Assembly (NCBI GenBank): GCA_021464415.1
Contig: CM038468.1
Span: 30,988,969-31,052,968 of the forward strand
Direction: 5' to 3'
DNA: 64,000 nucleotides
Source of the DNA: Lonicera japonica
Taxonomy: Eukaryota; Streptophyta; Magnoliopsida; Dipsacales; Caprifoliaceae
The notes beneath the pieces are model-generated. The model did not search any database. It was not told the DNA's origin and worked only from the letters and a program-made list of their open reading frames with translations. Both the position numbers and the translations under genes were made by a program. Of the stretch, positions 22,901-31,734 are shown in pieces. Each line of letters starts with the position of its first letter. Positions within the stretch are counted from its first letter, which is position 1.

Positions 22901-23121
22901 GTTAAGCTCTAGATTCATGTTACTAAAATCTAATTTAACGATTCCATTCTTACAGTTTATAATTACATTAGAAGTGGCAAGAAATTTTCGTCCAAGGATA
23001 ACCGGGTACCGGAATTTCGTTAGCTAGGTTTAACACTGGTTGCATGTCAAAAATGATAAAATCAACAGGAAAATAAAACTTGTCAATTTGGACAAGTATA
23101 TCCTCAACCACTGTGACAACT
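19960..23121 (-). pseudogene. Athila-like pol, copy 2, heavily decayed
   Basis: Remnants in pol order from right to left: protease C-terminal part (22968-23121, DKFYFPVDFIIFDMQPV), linker (22564-22875), RT core with many stops (about 21800-22560), RT-thumb and RNase H in two frames (21173-21791, including [10 protein letters not shown]), integrase (20079-20570: [22 protein letters not shown], then the C-terminal domain ending LKSRW). About 180 bp between the catalytic Glu and the C-terminal domain, present in copy 1, is deleted. Gag and the N-terminal part of protease are missing because a Tat-like LTR begins at 23122. Confidence 0.85.
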
Positions 23122-24695
23122 TGCGTTTTGAAGTTGGCCTTCAGGAGCGACAATTCCTCCAGTTTTATATTTTATTTAAAAAACGGTTTTGTTTCATTTG
23201 AGAAAAGGTGATGGTTTATAAAGAAACCTAGAGTCGTTAATTTTCTTTATTAAACAAATAAAAATGTGTGTAAAAGAGGAACATTTATGGATTAAACGAT
23301 CTCTTAAACACAATTAATGCGAAACCAATTGATTTGAAGGTTTATGGATTAAGTTACGAATCGGGAAGGTATTAGGCACCCAATTCGCCCTTTTGGTCTC
23401 TGAGTAGGATATGCTTGTAGTTATAATCGAAAATTCGCATGCGTATTAATATTATTGTGCATCAATCCATAGTTTTACGAAAATGGGATTTGGGAAGGGG
23501 ATAAAATGTGTGTGCTTCGTAAATTAACCATTTGATTTTAAAAATTAGTATGTGTGATTTGAAAAAGTATTTTTGATAATGATAAATAGAAAGACAAGTG
23601 TTTTTAGTAAAACTAAGGGCTTTTCGGAAGCTTATTTGATTTGAAATCGGATCCAATAGTCATTGAGATTCGTTCGTCAATACTGTGCCACAATTTAACA
23701 ATTTAAACTGGCATTGACAACTCTAATACTCTTATATTGGACATTTACATAACCACCGTGATTTATAGATTAAACCGGATACAAACGCTTAATAATTCGT
23801 TCGTAAAACTATACTACTAAAATTGGGATTTCGTGAAATTAACAAATAAAAAATGTTTTAAAATGGTTACAACTCGTTCCACATCTTTGGTTTTGAAAAC
23901 ATGTTTAAAATATGAAATCTGGTCTAATTTTCAGATAACAATAATTTAATTGTGCGATTGATCAATTATAACTGAGAAAAATAAAGACAAATAAATAAAT
24001 AAACCCAGATTGAGTTAAAAAATACCTGAGAACCTTAAAAATAGAGGAATAGTATTTTAGAGCACTATTCCCAAACTTCTAAAGCTATCTAATGCTTCAA
24101 AAAAGTGCAGTCCAGGTGTATTTAGATCCAAAAGAGGGTCTAGGGCTAAAAAGAGGGGCCTTTGTTGTGTAGGCAAAGGGTTAAAAACCTTTGTCCACAT
24201 AATATTCACTATTCATCCGGCTCGGTTATTGCTATATCGGGTAAATGAAGTATTGGATTGATCTTATCTTTTAATATGTTATTCCCCATGACAAGACCTA
24301 TTTAATGACCAAATTTGAGTTTATTTAAACTTCGGTAAGGCTTCCGTTGAATACCCAAAGTGAACTTATGGATTTATTGATTCCAGGAGATTCTGCTATC
24401 GGATTGAGTTAATTTTTAAATATGTTACTCCTTATGGCAATTTGTAACAATTCTAAAATTTTGAGGATGATTAGAATAAAGGAAGGCCTGCTTTCAAATA
24501 TTTCACAAGATTAACGGTTTTCGGCAACTTCCAGTTATTCTCGTAACTTCTTGTCCATGTGTTATTTTTGCTTCATTCTTTGACCTATACCATGTGTAAC
24601 AAGTATGTATGCATGTATGAATGTTTATGTTTGTATGTGTGCTCATTTTCTAGGAAATCATATTCCTGTGAGGGTCCTAAAATGAGGTGTTCACA
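23122..24695 (-). mobile_element. Tat/Ogre-like LTR A
   Basis: Inverted ends TGTGA (23122) and TCACA (24695). Read on the minus strand it begins TGTGAACACC, identical over ten bases to the start of the plus-strand LTR at 39790. It contains the conserved GGGAAGGTATTAGGCACCC motif at about 23364. The purine-rich minus-strand sequence GAGAGGGTC directly right of 24695 would be the polypurine tract, making this a 3' LTR. The left end abuts Athila protease sequence. No five-base target duplication was found. Confidence 0.6.
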
Positions 24696-24972
24696 GACCC
24701 TCTCGGTTTAGGTTTTTTGTGAAGCAAAGAAACTAGGACAACAACGAGAACGCATCATTTTTTAGCTCTCATATGAATCATATGTGATACTCTTGAAATC
24801 CATGATATGCATGATGGCATGCTGTGCTATTATTTCTGTCAGGGGTGGATTAATGACTTCGGGACCGTTCGGTACATACCACTAGTTGGACATGTGATGC
24901 TTCTGCTGTGATAAGCTATTCTACTCCTTTTGACGAGGACGATTATGTTAAAAAGATGATTTAAATGGATTT

Positions 24973-25430
24973 GTTGAACTGATGTACTCCCACTGGCTGA
25001 GAAGTTTCTGTCAACGATTTTTTATTTGGTATTGAACTGATGTACTCCCACTGGTTGGGAGGGTTCTGTCAATGGTTTGCTTATTTTTAAGCTGATGTAC
25101 TCCCACGGGTAGGGACGGTTTTGTTACCAAGTCTGGTTCAGTGTTGAACTGATGTACCACCATTGGTTGGGATGGTTCTGTAAACGATTTTGATTCGGTG
25201 TTAAACTGATGTACTCCCATTGGCTAGGATAGTTCTGTCAACGATTTTGATTCGGTGTTGAACTGATGTACTCTCACTGACTGGGATGGTTCTGTCAACG
25301 ATTTTGATTTGGTGTTGAACTGATTTAGTACCACTGGCTTGGAAAATTCTGTCAACAAGTCTAATTTGGTGTGGAACTGAGGTACTTCCACTGACTAGGA
25401 CGATTTTGTAACAGTTTAGTAACTGTCTGA
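24973..25430. repeat. 57-bp minisatellite, eight copies
   Basis: Eight tandem units of the form AACTGATGTACTCCCACTGG...GTTCTGTCAACGATTTTGATTC. Unit registers at 24979, 25037, 25092, 25149, 25206, 25263, 25320 and 25377 give lengths 58, 55, 57, 57, 57, 57, 57. The last unit is diverged. Because 57 is a multiple of three, a minus-strand frame (25011-25220) stays open over about 3.5 units and encodes a degenerate 19-residue repeat, probably by chance. It lies in the internal region next to LTR A. Confidence 0.9.
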
Positions 25431-25880
25431 TGGGGATACCGCTTTGGTTTGAGAGGTAATTTTTGAAAAAATTGGGAATTTGTCAGAGAGGTGACTCTCT
25501 TTGTCTAGAAAGGGTATGGAAAAGTTATGCATTTTTAATGAATTCTCTTTCTAGAACAAATTTAGGGTCACTTTTTCTCGGTTCGTAAACCTCGTGCATA
25601 TGTTCTTGGTTTTTTTTTTTACTTTTTGCTCTGAATTCTCGCCGTTTCCTTCATAACCTCAAGATTTTTTTATTCTTGCAATGATTTGTTGGCTTTAGAG
25701 AAACATCTTTCGCAATTATATCTTTTCTTTTTTTGATGCTCTTATTTCTCCTATTTATTTATTGAGGCCTTTTTTCGATGCCTAATTTTGTCTTTTTGCA
25801 TGGTCGGCAGCCTTCCTCACCCGAGACATAGCCCTGAGCCTTTTGGCTCAGCTGTCACTCTCAGTGTGGCTCTCGCTGCC
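25431..25880. other. Internal region with no recognised gene
   Basis: T-rich sequence with no sustained open frame. The plus strand near 25863-25889 reads GGCTCTCGCTGCCA, a weak candidate for the complement of a tRNA primer site belonging to the minus-strand LTR to its right; the tRNA was not identified. Confidence 0.3.
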
Positions 25881-25889
25881 ATTCATTTC

Positions 25890-27288
25890 CTTTATATTTT
25901 TTATTTTTCATTTGGGTGATGTGAGATTTGTCCTCTTTTCTGCTCTTTTAATCTTTTTTGTACCCACTTTCGAAAGAATTGTGTAAGGGGAAAGGCTACA
26001 AATAAGCATTTTTCTTATATGTATGTCTGTGAAATCAGAATTCTATAAGGTTCAGGAACTATATCATGGATTGGGAAGGTGTTAAGCACCTGTTCCGCCC
26101 TTTTAGTCACTAGTGGTTTTTATAAGTTTATTCTATATTGAAAAACTTGAATGCTTTTACTAATATTCTACTGCTTTTTGGAAATGTCTTATGAAAACCT
26201 GATTTTTGGAAAAACAGGAAAAAGCGATAAAAAACTTGTATTCCATGATCAGCTGTTTACTTTTGTCAAAGTTTGATAACTAACAACAAAAGTTTGTCTT
26301 ATCTGTTTTTAAATCATGAGATTGATTTTGGCCCTATTTCCTTATAGAACAATATCAATTACCTTGTGTGATTTCTTCTTAGAAAATATCAAATCTTATT
26401 GGAATTAATTTGATATGAAATTGAACTCTTGAGAAGAGTGTATCAGATATATTACAGTCTATATGGTAGACATAAAATATCTGAGTTGAATTCCTAAATA
26501 AGAATCTACTAGTCCGGGTTTTGAAAGCTTTATTTTATTTGGACGATAATAGTCTTAATTCTTCTAGTTTTACAAATAAATTTATCAATGTTCTTGAAAA
26601 GAAGTTTTGTTTGAAAATGATAGAATATTAGTAATTTGAAAATAAGTTTATCCAACTAGAAAGTGAACAGAATAGCAGATATAAAAAGTCTACATTGTAA
26701 GTAATCAAAAACGCATACAGATATAACATAAATTCTAGAAGAAACTTTAGTCACCTTCCCGATGAAATATAATAATAACATGATAGAGAAAATATAGTAC
26801 GACATAGAAAACGTCCGACGAATACCAACTTTTCTTCTTCAAATATATCGGGCAACTCAATTCCTGAATATGACGCTCTAGGTGTTGAGATGAGACTCTA
26901 ATATTCCTCAAAAAATCGATGAAATATAAAACGAACTTGAGATGACTAAAAGATTAGAAATTTGGGGAGAATAGGGGGTACAAGCCTATTTATAGTGCTA
27001 GGAGGGTTTGTTGCACGACAAATCACAACAGTAAACAATTTGTCGTGCAACAAAAGGTTGAAATGATGGGTTCTGACATAGTGATGTGTTAGAAAGTGGT
27101 TGGTTTGTGTTTTGATGAGTTTGTCGTGCGATAAACTAGTTTTCTTGTGCGACAATTAAACTTATCCAATTAGCCTTTTTGTTGTGCTATAAACTCCTTG
27201 AGCATCTAGTGTGTGGTTGAGTTCCGAACTCAATGTATACTTTCCAAGAGCTTTTAGGGTTCTTGCGGGGTCGAGAATCAGGGTGTCA
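25890..27288 (-). mobile_element. Tat/Ogre-like LTR B
   Basis: Contains ATTGGGAAGGTGTTAAGCACC at about 26067, preceded by GGTTCAGGAACTA, matching the motif neighbourhood in LTR C. On the minus strand a TATA box (CACTATAAATAGG) lies at 26985-26998 with dyad elements upstream (27007-27194), and the LTR would start TGACACCCTG at 27288. Outside the motif it does not resemble LTR A, so A and B are probably not the two LTRs of one insertion. The left end is uncertain. Confidence 0.5.
27007..27054. promoter_or_regulatory. Perfect 17-bp inverted repeat upstream of a TATA box
   Basis: TTTGTTGCACGACAAAT (27007-27023) and its exact reverse complement (27038-27054) are separated by 14 bases. Related words TTGTCGTGCGATAA (27121), TTGTGCGACAA (27145) and TTGTGCTATAA (27181) follow, each near-palindromic around TTGTCG-TGC-GACAA. 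In the minus-strand sense all lie upstream of the TATA box at 26985-26998. Confidence 0.7.
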
Positions 27289-27717
27289 ATAGATGCATAA
27301 GACTTTATTTTTATTATTGTTCAGAACACCCAATTAAAGAGGAGTAAGAAGAAAAAAATGTCTAGTAGGGACCTTTTTTCAACCAGATACAACTAGTTAG
27401 TTAAAGAAGTAGATTACATTTTTTTTTCAAACAAAAAATGCACTATCACTAGTAAAATCGGAACATTACAACTGGAATGAAAAATTATTATCTTTAAGCG
27501 ATTCATCTAGGCCTTAGAAGGTAGGCTTAGAACGAAATATCATAAAAAGAACTATGGGTTAGAGAAAAGCCCAAACCCAGTGGCAAACAAAATAAGTTTG
27601 AAGGAAAAAGAAATAAGTTGGAAACTAAGCAAGAGAAGTCTAACGTACAGAAAGATTGCTTTACAAAGCTTATTGAACTCGTACAGACATAATAGACCAT
27701 TTTCAAGGGGAAATATA
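27289..27717. other. No recognised gene
   Basis: AT-rich sequence. A minus-strand open frame at 27552-27779 overlaps the 3' end of the RING-like ORF and has no recognisable domain. It may be 3' UTR of that ORF. Confidence 0.4.
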
Positions 27718-28026
27718 TTAGAATTTAAATAGTGAAGACATCTTCCATTTTTTCTCCCGTTTCTCTTTGTCATCCTCAACAGAATTAGGCTTTATAAGCA
27801 AAGTTACTTTTATTTTGTCAATATTTTTCCCACAGGAATCACACTTCTTGTTAAGAGTGCATGCTTCATGTACGAGAGCATCCTTGCACCCGCATTTAGT
27901 CTTCATCATAATTTCTTCAACAATTAACTTCTTGAAACAAAAATTACAAACAACTAATTCTTCAGGAATCTCCCAGTCATCTTCATGTGGAACTAGATTG
28001 CCACAAAAAGTATCACATGAAAACAT
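27718..28026 (-). CDS. RING-variant-like zinc-binding ORF, 102 aa
   Basis: The ATG at 28026 opens a 102-codon frame. Zinc-ligand-like residues: C27-x2-C30, C45-x-C47, H53-x2-C56, C62-x2-C65, the C4HC3 order of RING-CH (RINGv) fingers, although the spacing between C47 and H53 is two residues shorter than is typical. Two more Cys (C4, C8) precede it. The tail is Lys/Glu-rich (DDKEKREKKWKM). No membrane helix, which many RINGv E3 ligases have, is present; it could be a captured gene fragment, a single exon, or a small gene. It is flanked by transposon DNA on both sides. Ubiquitin-ligase function is an inference only. Confidence 0.4.
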   Translation of the reverse strand: MFSCDTFCGNLVPHEDDWEIPEELVVCNFCFKKLIVEEIMMKTKCGCKDALVHEACTLNKKCDSCGKNIDKIKVTLLIKPNSVEDDKEKREKKWKMSSLFKF

Positions 28027-28258
28027 TTATGAAGACAATAATCATATAATAGTGTGGACATAGAATTAAAGTTATGTTTATGATCACCTTAATATAGCAT
28101 AGTGGTCTTATTAGTTGAAACAGAGATTGGGAGGGGATGGCTCCAGGGTTCGCTTCATTGATATAACTCAAAAGGCCAAAAAAAAAAGAGGCTACAAGTA
28201 TGGCTATCAGCACCCTTCAAAAGTTCTCTAGTGTTCCAAAATTTATTATAATTGTAAA

Positions 28259-29151
28259 TAGGGGCAGAGGCACACATGGCTCCACCTGGATTTTTTGAAA
28301 AGTTTTGGGCAGTAAGGGGGTTGATGTGTGAGACGGAGAATATTAGGGGCCAGTGTGTAATCAATCGAGATTCAGGTGTGGGTGGCGTGTGTGATTGAGT
28401 GTGTAAGTTCGGGGATGGGTTTTGTATTATAAAGTAAGGAAAGTCGGGTAAGGGTTTTAGGGCGCCCGTGTAATTTAATGTATAAATCTAGGGGGTCGTT
28501 GTGTAATATAAAACAGGTTATATGTTACAACTTAAGTGGTCTTTTTCTTTTTTTGAAACATAGCCTTCATTTTTGTTTTGGCTGCAATAATTAGTAGTGC
28601 AATAGCTTTTCTTTTTCTTTTTATTTTTTATTTGTTTTGGTATTTTAGGTTATATTTCTTTTTTATAATCGTATACATTTTGTTTTAAAATTTTGAATGT
28701 TAAGAATTAGGTGTTTTAATGTTGATTTTTTTCTTAAATTGTTGATATACTTGTTTGTTGGTTATTATTTATTAATGTTGATTTGCTTCTTAGATTGTTA
28801 AATATTGATATTAAATTTGATTATTGAGATTGATTTGCTTATTAAATTGTTAAATATTGATATTAAACATTGATTATTGAGGTTAGTTTGCTTATTAGAT
28901 TGTTATTTGATAAATTAATATTTAGATTAACATATGTGTTTGTTGGTTATAGTATGTTGAATATTGAGTTGATAAAGATATTTCAAAATATATAATTAAT
29001 TTTGGTAAATCATTTTTAACTTTTATGAAATAACGAAATAGAATGGAGAAGTATTTTAGTAAAAAATTGGCCTGTAAACATAATTATTGAGTTTGATTTG
29101 GCTTAAAAAAATTCCCGCCCCTCCTGAAAATTATTCCCAGCTCCGCCACTA
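28259..29151. mobile_element. Non-autonomous hAT-like element
   Basis: Imperfect terminal inverted repeats: TAGGGGCAGAGGC at the left, and CTAGTGGCGGAGCT on the reverse strand at the right. They are flanked by 8-bp near-duplicates ATTGTAAA (28251-28258) and GTTGTAAA (29152-29159), one mismatch, the target length expected for hAT. The element is 893 bp with no transposase frame. The interior at 28700-28930 contains diverged direct repeats built on TTGATTTGCTTATTAGATTGTTA. Confidence 0.7.
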
Positions 29152-29159
29152 GTTGTAAA

Positions 29160-29670
29160 TAAAGTGTCATTAAGAATACAAGAAAAATATCTCTAAAGAT
29201 CATATATATATATATATATACTGAAGTGCTAGAACACTGATTTTGACTTCTAATAGCCATACCCTAATATTATTCATCATTTAAATACCATATAAATTTC
29301 TCTCTAATTTTAAAGGGCTATAAGCAGCAAAGATTCCTCTCAAGATTAAGGAATGACCACTTACATATGTTTTTATTTAATATAACAACATTCATTTTTA
29401 TTTATCTAAAATATAATTTCTTCATTATTTATTTTATTAAAAGAATTATATTTATATATCCATTGCCGGTGGCGCGAGTAGCCATGCCCCATTGTTGAAC
29501 CACCACCTTGGTTTTGATGATCTCGTTGAAAATCTTTGTTAATTATAGTTTGCGGAAACTTAACATAGCTATTAGTTAAGTGAAGCAAAGTGCCATAAAT
29601 TTGTTCTAATTAAATGCAAAAAGAAAAATGGGGAAGAAATTATTATTCGATGGGAATATATGCTTAATAC
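29160..29670 (-). other. Microsatellite and possible downstream exon
   Basis: A (TA)n run lies at about 29203-29220. On the minus strand the frame 29406-29588 (IINKDFQRDHQNQGGGSTMG in its middle) could be a last exon of the gene whose first exons lie at 29671-30528, but no acceptor restores the phase left by exon 2, so it is not joined. Confidence 0.25.
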
Positions 29671-30528
29671 CATCATTATCTGTCGAAACCATGGGTCTCA
29701 CTATAAAGAAATTTCCTCCTGGCATGGCCAACTGTTCATCTTTAGTTTTTCCCTGGATTAAGTCAATCAAATCAAAATAAATTTAGAATTATTATCAGTG
29801 GTTTAATTTTGAATCAAGTCCGAAAAAAACAATACTAAAAACAAATATATTAACGGCAATGAATGATAACTTTAGAGAGTTTACAGAGGACAAAAAGATA
29901 TAAAATTTATCAAAAATCTTATTATAATGCATGGTAATAGAAATATTTTTTTTTTTTTTTTTGAGGACTTCAAAGGAAAAGGACTTCAAAGGAAAAATCT
30001 TATTATAATGCATGGTAATAGGTATTTCAAGTAAAAACTAAATATGTTTGCATTAGGCTTTGTGACAAAATTTTAATCACGTCGCGAATTGTATACTTTT
30101 CGGGACATAATTTGTTTTGTGACCAACAAATTAGTCATTAAATTTATTTGTCGTAACGTTGTAGTACATCGATCATTGGTATAATGATCCAAGTCAAACC
30201 AGACCTTAGGAATTTTCAATACCAGCGACTTAGTTACTAAAAATAAAAACGTAGTTTAAAGTTATATTTTAATTTTAAAAATTTATTTCCATCTAATGCG
30301 AGGGGAGAGTATAATTTTTTGTTTTTTTAACTGATAACTTTAGTATTTTTAAAAAGTTAAAAGAGACAAATTTGATATTTAAATTTGACATTTTTTTCCG
30401 CTAATAACTAATATGGGAATTTTAAATCTAATCTACTACAAAATTGAACTTAGAATCAATGATCGTATATATACCTCTGGTTCATCATCATCTGGCGTAA
30501 TCCTATAAAAGGAAGGCGCCGAAGACAT
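29671..30528 (-). CDS. Unrecognised host gene, exons 1 and 2
   Basis: Exon 1 (30475-30528) starts ATG and encodes MSSAPSFYRITPDDDEPE, ending in phase 0 at a GTATATATAC donor. Exon 2 (29671-29752) follows a TTAATCCAG acceptor, stays in frame (GKTKDEQLAMPGGNFFIVRP...) and ends in phase 1 at a GTATTAAG donor. The intron between them (29753-30474) also holds a 52-bp insertion flanked by 29-bp repeats (29912-30021). The rest of the gene was not found. Exon 1, its donor and its upstream region are duplicated at 34665-34718 with coding sense kept (V, K, M and L substitutions). I do not recognise the protein. Splicing is inferred from sequence alone. Confidence 0.4.
29912..30021 (-). repeat. Perfect 29-bp direct repeats around a poly(A)-tailed insert
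   Basis: Identical 29-mers at 29912-29940 and 29993-30021 enclose 52 bp. Read on the minus strand the insert is two tandem CCTTTGAAGTCC-type units followed by about 18 A residues. Long target duplications plus a terminal poly(A) are the marks of LINE-machinery retroposition; here the body is only about 30 bp. Confidence 0.6.
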
Positions 30529-31150
30529 TTTCTCCCCATGTTGCTAAGGCATAATCCTATGAAAGGACGGCACCGAAGAATTTTTCTGATCAAGTTGATA
30601 AAAATTAGCTCGAGTCATTAAATAGGGATATGTATCATGAGAATAATGGTAAAAAAAAAATTGATTTGTGGAGAACTTGAAAAATAAAATGAGTCACATG
30701 GTGATATTAACTTTTACTTTGTGGCTTTTTCCATGAAAAAATAAAGGATGGAAAGCTTCTCACGTATATTCATAAAAATGAGTTTAAGATGGAGAGCATC
30801 TCACTACATGCCTCAACTTGTTTTTCAACTTCCCACATAAATTTTTATTTTTATTTTTAATCATCTTCCATGTTGCTTTTAAATGAAGCCAGAATTTCTA
30901 TTATATTTATTCCTATTTTGATCTCTGTTAAAGCAACTCATTTTTTCAACCAACAATATAACAATGACAAGCTTGATATTAGGTTAATAGCAGAATCCTC
31001 TTTGAAAACTCTCTTTCAGTCTACTATTAGTTAGGAACTAATCATCCAACAAAAAATGTTGGGTCTCTTTATAATGGGTTATAAGTGAAAGAATTATTCT
31101 ATGCTCAGTGAATGTGATCCAACAAAAAGTTGCGTACAAGATGAGGTATC

Positions 31151-31647
31151 TGCGAGTATATTGGCTCACTTCCTTTTACGATTAGAACTTGAAAGTTAGT
31201 TCTTTTACGAATAGGACTTGTAAGCTAATATTTTTACGATTAGGACTTGGTTTGGGTCAGATGATTACTAGTATCAAATACCAATAAAGGTCTTATTTAT
31301 TCTTTGTAATCATCTAATAATTGTTTCTTGGTTTTAGGGTAGATCTAGAGAGGAGATTCTAGAGGTCGAGAGAGGAAGTTATAAAGAGAGAAAACTAGGG
31401 TTGCTTGCACTCTTGGTTTGATCCAATCATTAATAAAGTTTATCACTCGGTGCAATGCGGCACCGCCGATAGCATTTGATCCGCTTTTATTTGTTGGTGG
31501 GTACTTCTTCTTTATTGTCCATTATTATTGTTTCTTTATCGTGGAGCCTTTTGGTGCTTGGTTATTTTTTATTGCAATAATATATTGTTTGTTGCGATTC
31601 CTCCTTGTTGTATTAACTTCTTGGTTTAGCTAGGGTTTTGCACAACA
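31151..31647 (+). mobile_element. Copia LTR 1
   Basis: Runs from about TGCGAGTATATTGGCTC to GCACAACA at 31647. A degenerate initiator-Met primer site (TTAGTATTAGAGA for TTGGTATCAGAGC) follows at 31650-31662. GTATC precedes the LTR; ATATC follows LTR 3 at 39647-39651, a possible target duplication with one mismatch. Internal AGATCTAGAGAGGA repeats lie at about 31340-31375. Confidence 0.7.
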
Positions 31648-31734
31648 AATTAGTATTAGAGAGATTGATTTTGATTAGGATTTTAGGTATTAAACTCAAA
31701 CGGTCAGGTTAGATAAGCTCTTTGTTAAACAATA

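Noticed and set aside
25011..25220. 69-residue protein encoded by the minisatellite
   Set aside because: Only about 3.5 of eight units stay open, and there is no conserved start or context; most likely a by-product of the 57-bp period.
23122..27288. LTRs A and B as the two ends of one complete Tat element
   Set aside because: They share the GGGAAGGTGTTAGGCACC block but not the rest of their sequence, start differently (TGTGAACACC and TGACACCCTG) and have no matching target duplication.
31418..31633. 71-residue plus-strand ORF in copia LTR 1 (and the similar one at 39405)
   Set aside because: Lies wholly inside LTR sequence, hydrophobic by T-richness, and is not conserved in LTR 2.
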